Assembly: GCF_965218915.1 (NCBI RefSeq)
Contig: NZ_OZ244708.1
Coordinates: forward strand, 1,488,001-1,552,000
DNA from: Novosphingopyxis sp965218915
Lineage (GTDB): Bacteria; Pseudomonadota; Alphaproteobacteria; Sphingomonadales; Sphingomonadaceae
Length of the DNA: 64,000 nucleotides
Direction of reading: 5' to 3'
The position numbers were made by a program, and so were the translations under genes. Shown piece by piece: positions 1-7,978 of the stretch (within the stretch, counting starts at the first letter, position 1; each line of letters opens with the position of its first letter). A model generated the notes under the pieces. That model saw only the letters and a program-made list of their open reading frames with translations, did not search any database and had not been told where the DNA came from.

Positions 1-1236
1 GGTTTGCTGGTCGGCACGCCATCCGGTCGGGCCGGTGAGGAAGCCGCTTTCGAACAGGCCGCTATCGTCGAAGTCGAGCGAAGTGCCCGCAACCGCGCGC
101 GAATCCCCAGCGGCCGCCACGTTGTCCGTGGTGACCTCGACCGTGTGCTCGCCCCAGGTCTGGCGCGCGTCGGAGCGGATGAACTGCGCGGTGGCTTCCA
201 GCGTGCCATCGTTGCTGCGCCATTGCGCGGCGGCCGAATAGCCGTAGCGCTCACGGTCGAACTCCTGCGTACCGAGCACCGCGCCGCGCGGGAAAAGGGC
301 GGAGCCTTGCTCCGTCGCATCGCCGAACGGGATTACGTCGGTCCGCGTGCCGTCCGAGTAGACCGTGCGCGGGCGGAACGCGGAAATCGCGATGCGGTCG
401 GCGCGCGAGAACAGTTGCGAGTAGGAGAAGCTGCCGAGCAGGCCGATCTCACCGATACCCGTGTCCCAGCGTTTGCTGCCGAGCACCGATACGGTGGGAG
501 CACTCTTGTCCGCGAAATCGCCATAATTCAGTTCCAGCGAACCGGCGAGCACCGTATCGTCCTCATCCAGCGGCAACCGCGTGCGCAGATTGACGATGCC
601 GCCGATCCCGCCTTCGATCATGTCCGCCGACGGGGTCTTGAACACATCCACGCCGCCCAGCAGTTCGGAGGGCACATCGGCGAAACTGAGGCCGGAGCCA
701 TTGCCCGCGCTGAAGGCCTGACGACCGTTGAAGCGCGAGCCGACATAACTGAGGCCGCGCACCACCACACCCGAACCTTCGGTCGCGAAATGGTCCGGAT
801 CGACGCCGGCGGCGAAATGGTTGATCGTCACACCGGGCACGCGCTGCAGCGCTTCGGTGACGGAACGGTCGGGCAGCGCGCCGATATCCTCCGCGGTAAT
901 CGAATCGACCACCACGTCGGAATTCTTCTTGATCGCCTGCGCGCCGCGCAGCGATTCGCGAAAGCCGGTGACCACGATCACATCGTCTCCGCCCGCCTCG
1001 TCCTGGTCCTCGGCGGCCTGATCGTTAGGCGACTGGAGTTGTTCGTCCTGCGCGCCATCGTCCTGTGCGCTGGCCTGCAGCGTCGTTGCCAGCGCCGGTG
1101 CGCCACCTGATGCGGATTGCGCCATCGTGGGCGTGAGGCCGATGCCCGCAATGCCGAGGGCAATGATGGATACGCCGCTTTTCAGCGAAGCCGCGACATT
1201 GCTACGGACGGCGATGTTGGTCTTGGCGTCGGACAC
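1..1236 (-). CDS. TonB-dependent receptor, N-terminal 412 codons (cut by window edge)
   Basis: Outer-membrane active transporter, here signal region plus plug domain and the first barrel strands; the C-terminus lies outside the window. The GTG start is chosen because an AGGAGG lies 10 bases upstream and the product begins VSDAKTNIAV followed by a hydrophobic stretch ending TPTMAQSA (signal peptide). A plug signature follows: DDVIVVTGFRESLRGAQAIKKNSD, then ALPDRSVTEALQRVPGV and GIGGIVNLRTR, typical of the long carbohydrate-type receptors of sphingomonads, Caulobacter and Xanthomonas. It is divergent from the halogenase-like gene and the shared intergenic region holds a LacI-type palindrome, so it is probably sugar-regulated. 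The ligand is unknown, and a siderophore-type receptor cannot be fully excluded. Confidence 0.9.
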   Translation of the reverse strand, partial: MSDAKTNIAVRSNVAASLKSGVSIIALGIAGIGLTPTMAQSASGGAPALATTLQASAQDDGAQDEQLQSPNDQAAEDQDEAGGDDVIVVTGFRESLRGAQAIKKNSDVVVDSITAEDIGALPDRSVTEALQRVPGVTINHFAAGVDPDHFATEGSGVVVRGLSYVGSRFNGRQAFSAGNGSGLSFADVPSELLGGVDVFKTPSADMIEGGIGGIVNLRTRLPLDEDDTVLAGSLELNYGDFADKSAPTVSVLGSKRWDTGIGEIGLLGSFSYSQLFSRADRIAISAFRPRTVYSDGTRTDVIPFGDATEQGSALFPRGAVLGTQEFDRERYGYSAAAQWRSNDGTLEATAQFIRSDARQTWGEHTVEVTTDNVAAAGDSRAVAGTSLDFDDSGLFESGFLTGPTGWRADQQT

Positions 1237-1295
1237 CTGTTCTTCCCCTCCTGTCAGCACCTCATTGAAGAGGTCACCTTGCCGCGCCCATTAAA

Positions 1296-1307
1296 GATAG
1301 CGCTAAC
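1296..1307. promoter_or_regulatory. LacI-type operator candidate between TonB receptor and halogenase
   Basis: GATAGCGCTAAC contains the perfect palindrome TAGCGCTA (1298-1305), an even-centred CG dyad of the kind bound by LacI/GalR-family repressors. A longer perfect version, GTTAGCGCTAAC, precedes the sugar porter at 4413-4424. The site lies in the 177-base divergent gap, 59 bases from the receptor start and 106 from the halogenase start. The same gap also holds an inverted repeat GATTGC/GCAATC at 1348-1366. Confidence 0.6.
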
Positions 1308-1413
1308 ATTTTTGGCATTATGGCAAATGTTCGGCTTGCGCAACCCCGATTGCACGTTAGGCAATCAGGTGGTGCAAAATGACCACAACCTTGGGGGCGA
1401 GAACCGAAAGACT

Positions 1414-2925
1414 ATGCAGCCTACCACCAGCAATCGCATCCGATCCGTCGTCATCGTCGGCGGGGGCACGGCGGGCTGGATGACCGCCGCCGCGCTCGGC
1501 CGGGTGCTCGGCCGTGACTATGCCGACATCCGCCTGATCGAATCGGACGCCATCGGCACGGTCGGCGTGGGCGAGGCGACGATCCCGCAGATCAACATCT
1601 TCAACCGCATGCTGGGTATTGCCGAAGACGACTTCGTGCGCCGCACGAAAGGCAGCTTCAAGCTGGGGATCGAGTTCGTCGACTGGGGCGCCTTGGGAAC
1701 ACGCTACTTCCACCCGTTCGGCCATTACGGCATCGACATGGAGGGCGTGTCCTTCCACAGCTTCTGGATGCGCATGGCCAAATCGGGCGCATTCGCCGAT
1801 GTCGAGGACTTCTCGCTGATGGCGCGCGCGGCGCGCGGAGGCAAGTTCATGCGCCCGATCGACGCCGGCAATTCGCCGCTGTCCGGCATCGCCTACGCCT
1901 TCCATTTCGACGCCGGCCTCTACGCCGCCTATTTGCGCGAATATGCCGAGGCGAAGGGCGTATCCCGCACCGAGGGGCGTATAAACGCGGTCGAGCGCGA
2001 TGGAGAGAGCGGTAACATTTCGCATCTCCTGCTGGAGAGCGGGGAGCGCGTGGACGGCGAACTGTTCATCGACTGCTCGGGCTTCGGCGGGCTCGTCATC
2101 GGCAAGACGCTGGGCGTGCCCTATCGCGACTGGTCGCGCTGGCTGCCGTGCGACCGCGCCGTCGCCGTGCCATGCGAACGGCTGGCGGACCTTCCGCCCT
2201 ACACGCGCTCCACCGCACGCACCGCCGGCTGGCAGTGGCGCATCCCGCTGCAGCACCGCATCGGCAACGGCCATGTCTATGCCAGCGATTATATCAGCGA
2301 CGACGAGGCGGCGGCGCAGCTGCTCGGCAGCCTGGACGGCGAACCCTTGGCCGATCCGCGGTTTCTTAAGTTCACCACCGGGCACCGCGCGCGGTTCTGG
2401 GAGCGCAACTGCGTGTCGATCGGTCTGTCCGCCGGGTTCCTGGAGCCGCTCGAATCGACCAGCATCTGGATGATCCAGACCGGCATCGCTCGCCTGCTGT
2501 CCAACTTTCCCGACCGCCGCTTCGCCGCTGCCGAGCGCGACCGCTACAACCGCCAGATGATCGAGGAGAGCGAGTTCATCCGCGATTTCCTGATCCTGCA
2601 TTATCATGCCACGCGGCGGGGCGATTCGGACTTCTGGAACTACTGCCGCACGATGGCGATTCCCGAGCGGCTGGCCGAGAAACTGCGCATCTGGCGCAGC
2701 ACCGGCCGCGCCTTTCGCGAGCATGAGGAGCTGTTCAACGACACCAGCTGGTTCGCGGTGATGCTGGGGCAGGGGGTCGAGGTGGAGCGTTACGATCCGC
2801 TGGCCGACATCCTGTCCTATGACGAGCTCACCGCGCGGATGGAGCACATCCGCCAGGCGATGGCCAACTCGGCCGACTACATGCCCAGCCACGATCGCTA
2901 CATCGCGGAAAACTGCGCCGCTTGA
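1414..2925 (+). CDS. Tryptophan-halogenase family flavoprotein
   Basis: FAD-dependent halogenase-like monooxygenase of 503 residues. The nucleotide-binding loop GGGTAGWMTA is at residues 16-25, GVGEATIPQI follows at 51-60, Lys83 in GSFKLGIEF aligns with the catalytic lysine of PrnA-type enzymes, and the halogenase signature WQWRIP is at 273-278. EPLESTS supplies the conserved glutamate region. The start at ATG 1414 places the FAD loop 15 residues in, as usual; an upstream extension of the frame lacks homology. In sphingomonads such genes commonly sit beside carbohydrate TonB receptors, as here, so the natural substrate may not be tryptophan. Oxidation or halogenation of a sugar-linked aromatic is speculation. 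Confidence 0.9.
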   Translation: MQPTTSNRIRSVVIVGGGTAGWMTAAALGRVLGRDYADIRLIESDAIGTVGVGEATIPQINIFNRMLGIAEDDFVRRTKGSFKLGIEFVDWGALGTRYFHPFGHYGIDMEGVSFHSFWMRMAKSGAFADVEDFSLMARAARGGKFMRPIDAGNSPLSGIAYAFHFDAGLYAAYLREYAEAKGVSRTEGRINAVERDGESGNISHLLLESGERVDGELFIDCSGFGGLVIGKTLGVPYRDWSRWLPCDRAVAVPCERLADLPPYTRSTARTAGWQWRIPLQHRIGNGHVYASDYISDDEAAAQLLGSLDGEPLADPRFLKFTTGHRARFWERNCVSIGLSAGFLEPLESTSIWMIQTGIARLLSNFPDRRFAAAERDRYNRQMIEESEFIRDFLILHYHATRRGDSDFWNYCRTMAIPERLAEKLRIWRSTGRAFREHEELFNDTSWFAVMLGQGVEVERYDPLADILSYDELTARMEHIRQAMANSADYMPSHDRYIAENCAA

Positions 2926-2954
2926 GACCATTCGTCCCGGGCGGCGTCGGCCCC

Positions 2955-4376
2955 TTATCCTTCCATCGCCTCCAGCTCCTTGCCCTTGGTTTCGGTGACG
3001 AACCGCTTCACCAGGAAGAAGCTGATGACCGCGCAGACGGCGTAGAAGCTGTAGCTGGCGGCCAGGCCGATGCCCGTGGCCATCACCGGGAACGTCTGCG
3101 CGACGAGATAGTTGGCGAACCACTGGAAGAACCCCGCCACCGCCAGCGCGCTGCCGCGGATCTGGTTGGGGAACATCTCGCCCAGCATCACCCACATCAC
3201 CGGGCCCCAGCTGACGTTGAAGAAGATGACGTAAAGGTTCGCCGCCACCACCGCGACCGTGCCCATGCCGGTGGAAAGGACCAGCTTGCCGCCCGCATCG
3301 AGCGTGCCTTGGCTGAACGCGAACACCATGACGAACAGCGACGCCGCCATGCCCGCCGAGCCGATCAGCAGCAGCGGCTTGCGCCCGATCCGGTCGATCA
3401 CGGCGATGGTGACGAAGCAGGCCGCGATCGAGACCACGCCGGACACGATGTTGATCAGCAGGCTGTCGTTTTCGGTGAAACCGGCGAGCTGCCACAGCGT
3501 GGCGCCGTAGTAGAAGATTACGTTGATCCCGACGAGCTGCTGGAACACCGCCAACATGATGCCGACCCATACGATCGGGCGCATGCCGAGCAAGCCGCGC
3601 GTACCGGCGGGCGCGAGCACGTCGCGCAGCCGCGGGCGGTGATCGGCGGTGAAGCTGTCGCGGATTTCCTGCAGCTTGGCGCGCGCCACCACCTCGCCGA
3701 ACAGTCTGACGAGCACGCCGCCCGCCTCCTCGTGGCGGCCCTTCGCGACGAGGAAGCGCGGGCTTTCGGGAATGAAGAACAGAGCCGCCAGGAACACCGC
3801 CGCGGGGATCGCCTGCATCAGGTACATCCATCGCCACGCCGCGATGCCCAGCCAGAACGCGTTGGTCGATTCGCCGGCCGCGGCGGCCAGGACATAGTTC
3901 ACCAGGAACGCGGCGGTGAGGCCGGTGATGATCATGATCTGCTGCACCGTGGTCATCCGGCCGCGGATGTTCGCCGGCGCCACCTCGGAGATATAGGCCG
4001 GCGACAAGACGCTGGCCGCGCCCACCGCCATCCCGCCCATGATCCGCGCGAGCACGAAGATGCTGTGGTCCGCGGTCAGCCCCTGGATCAGCGCGCCGAT
4101 CAGGAACAGCACCGCGGCCAGCCGCATGACGTTGCGGCGGCCCATGCTGTCGGCCAGCGTGCCGGCGAAGAAGGCGCCGACGAAGCAGCCGATGAGCAGC
4201 GAACCGACGGTGAAGCCCAGCCCGCTCTCGTCCAGTCCGAACGCGGCGGTCAGACCCGGCTGCGTGCCGTTGACCGCGCCGCTGTCGTACCCGAACAGCA
4301 GCCCCCCGATCGTCGCCACCGCCACGATCGCCATGATCAGCGCCAGATTCGCGCGATCTCCTGAAGCATCCTCCAT
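2955..4376 (-). CDS. MFS sugar porter (sugar:H+ symporter family)
   Basis: Twelve-helix inner-membrane sugar transporter, 473 residues. Sugar-porter signatures are present: GGLLFGYDSGAVNG in helix 1, DSMGRRN after helix 2, PESPRFL before the central loop, DRIGRKPLLLIG after helix 8, and the C-terminal PETKG equivalent TETKGKELE. The ATG at 4376 was chosen because AAGGG lies six bases upstream; an in-frame ATG at 4382 abuts that Shine-Dalgarno, and any start beyond 4413 would place the operator palindrome inside the gene. It converges on the halogenase-like gene (29 bases apart) and is probably co-regulated with it. The transported sugar cannot be read from sequence. Confidence 0.93.
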   Translation of the reverse strand: MEDASGDRANLALIMAIVAVATIGGLLFGYDSGAVNGTQPGLTAAFGLDESGLGFTVGSLLIGCFVGAFFAGTLADSMGRRNVMRLAAVLFLIGALIQGLTADHSIFVLARIMGGMAVGAASVLSPAYISEVAPANIRGRMTTVQQIMIITGLTAAFLVNYVLAAAAGESTNAFWLGIAAWRWMYLMQAIPAAVFLAALFFIPESPRFLVAKGRHEEAGGVLVRLFGEVVARAKLQEIRDSFTADHRPRLRDVLAPAGTRGLLGMRPIVWVGIMLAVFQQLVGINVIFYYGATLWQLAGFTENDSLLINIVSGVVSIAACFVTIAVIDRIGRKPLLLIGSAGMAASLFVMVFAFSQGTLDAGGKLVLSTGMGTVAVVAANLYVIFFNVSWGPVMWVMLGEMFPNQIRGSALAVAGFFQWFANYLVAQTFPVMATGIGLAASYSFYAVCAVISFFLVKRFVTETKGKELEAMEG

Positions 4377-4412
4377 CGACATCCCTTCCCGTTGCTCGCC
4401 CTCGGCGGCGAT

Positions 4413-4424
4413 GTTAGCGCTAAC
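4413..4424. promoter_or_regulatory. LacI-type operator, perfect 12-bp palindrome, upstream of sugar porter
   Basis: GTTAGCGCTAAC is a perfect dyad lying 37 bases upstream of the porter start codon, where a repressor would block transcription. It shares its ten-base right part TAGCGCTAAC with the site at 1296-1307. No LacI-family gene is in the window, so the regulator must be encoded outside, possibly just left of position 1. Confidence 0.7.
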
Positions 4425-4496
4425 TAAATGAACTTCGGCACAAGAAGCAAGCAAATGCGTCGCGATCGTCGGCGGGCGGAGCGACCGCTCGTTCGC

Positions 4497-5384
4497 TCAG
4501 GCGCGCGGATGTGCGCTGCGGTAGACGTCGAGCAGATGCGCCGCGTCGACCGCCGTATAGATCTGCGTCGAACTCAGGCTGGCATGGCCGAGCAGTTCCT
4601 GCAGCGACCGCAAGTCGGCCCCGCCCGCCAGCAGATGCGTCGCGAAGCTGTGGCGCAGCGCGTGCGGGGTCAGCCGTTCGGACAGCCCCAGCCGGCGGCG
4701 GGCGTACATGACGGCGCCCCGCATCGTCGCCGGTGCCATCGGGCCGCCGCGTGTGCCGCGAAACAGCGCTTCGCCCTTAGCGGCAGGGTAGGGGGTGAGC
4801 GCGGCATAAAGTTCGACCGCCTCGCGCACGGCGGGCAGCACCGGCACGATCCGTGTCTTGCCGCGTTTGCCGGTGACGCGCAGCGTTTCCTGCAGGGGCA
4901 GGTCGCCGCCGGTCAGCGACAGCGCTTCCGATATGCGCAGCCCGCAGCCGTAGAGCAGCAGCAGCACCGCCCAGTCGCGCGCGCCGATCCATGGCTCGCG
5001 TGCCGCCTCGGCCATGTCTTCGCCCAGCGCCATGATGTCGCCCGGTGCGGCCGGGCGTGGCACTGTGCGCGGCGCGCGCGGCGCCTTGATGCGCGGCAGC
5101 ACGGCATTGTCGCCGCTCGCGAACTTCAGGAATGCACGGACCGCCGAAAACTCGCGCGCGGCCGACCGGTTGCCGATACCCTCGGCCCGGCGATCGGCTA
5201 GAAATCTTCTGAGTTGTTGCGCGGATATAGCTGAAAGGGAAATTTTATCGGCGCTGCCCGCTTCGCTCCCCAGAAAATCCACAAGCCGTTCGGCCGTGGC
5301 GACATAGGCCCGTATCGTATGCGGCGAACGACGGCGGTCGTCGCTCAGGAAGGCGGCGAAATCGCGGACGAGCGGATGGGCCAT
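4497..5384 (-). CDS. xerC: Tyrosine recombinase XerC
   Basis: Site-specific recombinase that with XerD resolves chromosome dimers at dif during cell division. 295 residues, normal XerC length. An N-terminal SAM-like core-binding domain (residues 1-90) precedes the catalytic domain with YGCGLRISEALSL (first Arg), HALRHSFATHLL (His-x-x-Arg), LGHASLSSTQIYT (His and the nucleophile Tyr) and the XerC-like ending DAAHLLDVYRSAHPRA. The ATG at 5384 gives the usual N-terminus MAHPLVRDFAAFL; an in-frame extension upstream is repeat DNA. Transcribed leftwards, between a repeat-filled gap and the sugar porter. Confidence 0.93.
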   Translation of the reverse strand: MAHPLVRDFAAFLSDDRRRSPHTIRAYVATAERLVDFLGSEAGSADKISLSAISAQQLRRFLADRRAEGIGNRSAAREFSAVRAFLKFASGDNAVLPRIKAPRAPRTVPRPAAPGDIMALGEDMAEAAREPWIGARDWAVLLLLYGCGLRISEALSLTGGDLPLQETLRVTGKRGKTRIVPVLPAVREAVELYAALTPYPAAKGEALFRGTRGGPMAPATMRGAVMYARRRLGLSERLTPHALRHSFATHLLAGGADLRSLQELLGHASLSSTQIYTAVDAAHLLDVYRSAHPRA

Positions 5385-5470
5385 GGCGGCAGTGTAAAGC
5401 TTGTTACAAAAACCGTTAGTCCTTAGTTTGTCGAAGGTGATTGTTTCCTTGCAAACCCACTGCCTTTTCT

Positions 5471-5606
5471 CGTCACCCCAAGCCTTTCTGGTCGCCCCGG
5501 CGAAAGGGCACCCAACAGAGTAGTACTTTGTTGGGACCCGGATAGCTGGGGTCTCGAGCCGGATTGCCAGCACGCCCGAGATGCCAGCTTTCGCAGGCAT
5601 GACGAA
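5471..5606. repeat. Intergenic inverted repeat, GTCACCCCAGC...GCTGGGG family, copy 1
   Basis: Part of the 410-base geneless gap 5385-5794. It begins CGTCACCCCA and ends AGGCATGACGAA; the internal GCTGGGGTCTCG...GGATTGCCA...GAGATGCCAGCTTTCG matches a second copy at 31962-32078. A nearly perfect hairpin (arms CCCAACAGAGTA and TACTTTGTTGGG, 5511-5535) is nested inside. I see no gene in the gap. Confidence 0.75.
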
Positions 5607-5672
5607 CGGATATTGGCAAGTCATGTCGGTTGGCTTGACGGCAAGTGAGCCGGATTTGCAAAAGCTGTAATG

Positions 5673-5702
5673 ACCTTGTCGAACGACGTATCCCGACAAG
5701 GT
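5673..5702. terminator. Inverted repeat downstream of hemW
   Basis: ACCTTGTCG (5673-5681) pairs with CGACAAGGT (5694-5702) across a 12-base loop, 93 bases past the end of hemW and upstream of xerC. There is no T-tract, so a factor-independent terminator is uncertain. A half-unit of the TTCGACAGG repeat family follows at about 5750-5765. Confidence 0.4.
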
Positions 5703-5794
5703 GAAGCGCTGCCTTCGGTTGCCTGCTTGCAGCAGCCGCTCAGGAGAGGCTTCGACAGGTTCGGAGCTACGCACGTCGAGAGGACGGCGGGGCA

Positions 5795-6952
5795 TCAAGC
5801 CGCCACCGGTTCGATCGCCACGATTTCCGCCAGGATCGCGTCGAGCAGGGGGCGACCGGCTTCGGTCAGGCTTAGCCGCGCGCCGCCGCGTTCGATCAGG
5901 CCATGCCCCGCCAGCCGCTCGACCGCGGCGAAATCGACCAGCGCGGTTTGGACGAACCCGAAGCGCGACCCCATGACGCCGAGGTCGACACCCTCGCGCA
6001 AGCGCAGGCCCATCAGCAACGCCTCCATCGCTTGCTCCTCGGGTGACAACGCGGTTTCCGCTCGTGCCCCGTGGCCGTTCCGGTCCACCGCGCTCAGGAA
6101 ATTCTCCGGCTTGCGGTGCCGCTCGGTCGCCATGGCGAGCCGCCGCCCGTGGGCGCCGGGGCCGATGCCGGCATAGTCGCCGTAGCGCCAGTAAGCCAGG
6201 TTGTGGCGGCTTTCCTGGCCCGGCCGGGCATGGTTGCTGGTCTCGTAGGCGGGCAGGCCGTCGGCCGCGGTCCGCGCCTGGGTGAGCGCGAAGAACTCCG
6301 CCGCCAGATCGTCGTCCATCGGCGCGAAATCCCCGCGCCGGACGTCGCTGGCGAAGCGGGTGCCCGGCTCGATGGTCAGCTGGTAGAGCGAGAGATGGCC
6401 GGTGCCGAGCCCGATCGCGCGCGCCAGCTCGGCGTCCCACTCGGCGATCGTCCGGCCGGGCAGGGCGTAGATCAGATCGAAGCTGACCCGCCCGAAATGG
6501 CGCTGCGCCGTGGCCAGCGCCGCCAGGCCTTCGGCGACGTCATGCGCGCGCCCGAGAAAGCGCAGCGCTTCGTCGCTGAGCGACTGCAGGCCCAGCGACA
6601 CGCGGTTGACGCCCGCCGCCGCCAGATCGCCGAAGCGCGCCGCCTCGACCGATCCGGGATTGGCCTCCAGCGTGATCTCGAGATCGTGCGCGGGCCGCCA
6701 GTGCGTCGTCGCCGCCTCGATCAGCCGCGCCACGAGCGCGGGCGGCATCAGCGAAGGCGTGCCGCCGCCGAAGAAGATCGAGCCGAGCTCGCGCCCCGGC
6801 AGCAGCGCCGCCTCATGCGCCATGTCCGCGAGTAGGGCGACGCCCATGGCATCCTCGTCGTACGACGCGCGGACATGGCTGTTGAAATCGCAATAGGGGC
6901 ATTTGCTGACGCAGAACGGCCAGTGGATATAAAGGGCGAGGGGAGCGGGCAT
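5795..6952 (-). CDS. hemW: Radical SAM heme chaperone HemW (coproporphyrinogen oxidase-like)
   Basis: 385 residues. The radical SAM cluster motif CVSKCPYCDFNSH lies near residues 13-25, with the extra Cys and the DFNSH typical of HemW rather than HemN. SIFFGGGTPSLM, LEANPGS and RVSLGLQS follow in the expected order. HemW binds heme and is thought to deliver it to respiratory proteins; older annotations call it oxygen-independent coproporphyrinogen III oxidase. It belongs to the conserved leftward series rph-rdgB-hemW. The product starts MPAPLALYIHWPFC, matching the family N-terminus. Confidence 0.93.
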   Translation of the reverse strand: MPAPLALYIHWPFCVSKCPYCDFNSHVRASYDEDAMGVALLADMAHEAALLPGRELGSIFFGGGTPSLMPPALVARLIEAATTHWRPAHDLEITLEANPGSVEAARFGDLAAAGVNRVSLGLQSLSDEALRFLGRAHDVAEGLAALATAQRHFGRVSFDLIYALPGRTIAEWDAELARAIGLGTGHLSLYQLTIEPGTRFASDVRRGDFAPMDDDLAAEFFALTQARTAADGLPAYETSNHARPGQESRHNLAYWRYGDYAGIGPGAHGRRLAMATERHRKPENFLSAVDRNGHGARAETALSPEEQAMEALLMGLRLREGVDLGVMGSRFGFVQTALVDFAAVERLAGHGLIERGGARLSLTEAGRPLLDAILAEIVAIEPVAA

Positions 6953-7235
6953 GGGTGATTTCCAGGTGGACGGGTTCGGGCCGAAGCGATCGGTTCCTTC
7001 CCGGTAAACGCCGCTTAACTTGTCAAACTTGTCGCGAAACCCGTGTTTTTAAAAAAAACGTTCGCAATAAGCCGTCCATACGAAGGTCGTGCCGCCGAGG
7101 CGCCGATTGACGGAGGATGGGTTTACAGCATTCATGGCGTTTGGTCCTTTCGCAATTAACAACCTATTTGGTTATCAGGAAAGTGGCGTGTGGGAAAGCG
7201 TTTTGTAGCTGGTGGAGCGAAGCTGGGTTCCGGCC

Positions 7236-7859
7236 CTAAAATACCGCCGCCACCAGCTTGGCAAAGGCGTCCGCGCGGTGGTCGATCTTCTGCTTTTGCG
7301 CCGGGTCCATCTCTGCAAAGGTCCGCGTATCGCCATCGATCATGAACACCGGATCGTAGCCGAAGCCTTTTTGCCCGCGCGGCGGCCAGACCAGGCTGCC
7401 GGACACGCTGCCCTCGAACAGCCCGTGATGTCCGTCGGGCCAGACCAGCGCCAGCGTGCTGAAGAAACGCGCCGATCGGTCGACATCCGCGCCCAGCTCG
7501 GCCAGCTTCCCCTCGACCTTGCCCATCGCCATGTACCAGTCGCGGCCCGGCCCCCCCTCGAAGCTGCGTTTCTCCGCCCAGTCGGCGGTGTAGACGCCGG
7601 GCGCGCCGTCCAGCGCGGCGACGCCGAGGCCGCTGTCGTCGGCGAGCGCAACGCGGCCCGTCGCCGCGACCGCCGCCCGCGCCTTGATCAGCGCGTTTTC
7701 GGCAAAGGTCGTGCCGATCTCGGCGGGCTCGGACAGGCCGAGCTGTCCGGCCGAAACCGGGGTGACGCCATATGGGCCAAGCAGCGCGGTTATCTCATGC
7801 AGCTTGCCGTCATTATGCGTGGCGATGATAAGCTCGCCGGGGGTGAGTTTGCGGGGCAT
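7236..7859 (-). CDS. rdgB: RdgB/HAM1 non-canonical purine NTP pyrophosphatase
   Basis: Hydrolyses XTP, dITP and ITP to monophosphates, cleaning the nucleotide pool. 207 residues. Family motifs: IIATHNDGKLHEI (residues 10-22), TFAENALIKARAA, ALADDSGLGVAALDGAPGVYTADWA, FEGSVSG, and GFGYDPVFMIDGDTRTFAEM near the C-terminus. The start MPRKLTPGELIIATHN is normal. It lies between rph and hemW, all leftward, as in many alphaproteobacteria. Confidence 0.95.
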   Translation of the reverse strand: MPRKLTPGELIIATHNDGKLHEITALLGPYGVTPVSAGQLGLSEPAEIGTTFAENALIKARAAVAATGRVALADDSGLGVAALDGAPGVYTADWAEKRSFEGGPGRDWYMAMGKVEGKLAELGADVDRSARFFSTLALVWPDGHHGLFEGSVSGSLVWPPRGQKGFGYDPVFMIDGDTRTFAEMDPAQKQKIDHRADAFAKLVAAVF

Positions 7860-7871
7860 AAGTATATTGTC

Positions 7872-7958
7872 TCATTTTCGCCCTTCCGGCGAGGCTGGAA
7901 TCCAGGGTGAGCGTAGCGCTGCAACGGCCCTGGATTCCGGGTCAAGCCCGGAATGACG
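7872..7958. repeat. Intergenic inverted repeat, CCCGGGATCCAGGG/CCCTGGATTCCGGG family, copy 1 (degenerate)
   Basis: GGAATCCAGGG and CCCTGGATTCC face each other, with TCAAGCCCGGAATGACG closing the right side, filling most of the rdgB-rph gap. Related copies lie at 10621-10703, 31813-31895 and 33774-33856. Confidence 0.75.
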
Positions 7959-7978
7959 ATGTTTTGAAGATAGAAAAC

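Noticed and set aside
4..1110. Long plus-strand open frame (368 codons)
   Set aside because: Antisense to the TonB-dependent receptor, whose minus-strand product has clear plug-domain motifs; the plus frame is an artefact of high GC.
1357..3837. 826-codon minus-strand frame
   Set aside because: Runs antisense through the halogenase-like gene and in the wrong frame through the MFS porter; no domain is recognisable.
4497..6440. XerC fused to a long upstream extension
   Set aside because: The extra N-terminal 352 codons run through repeat DNA and out of frame through hemW; ATG 5384 gives a normal XerC.
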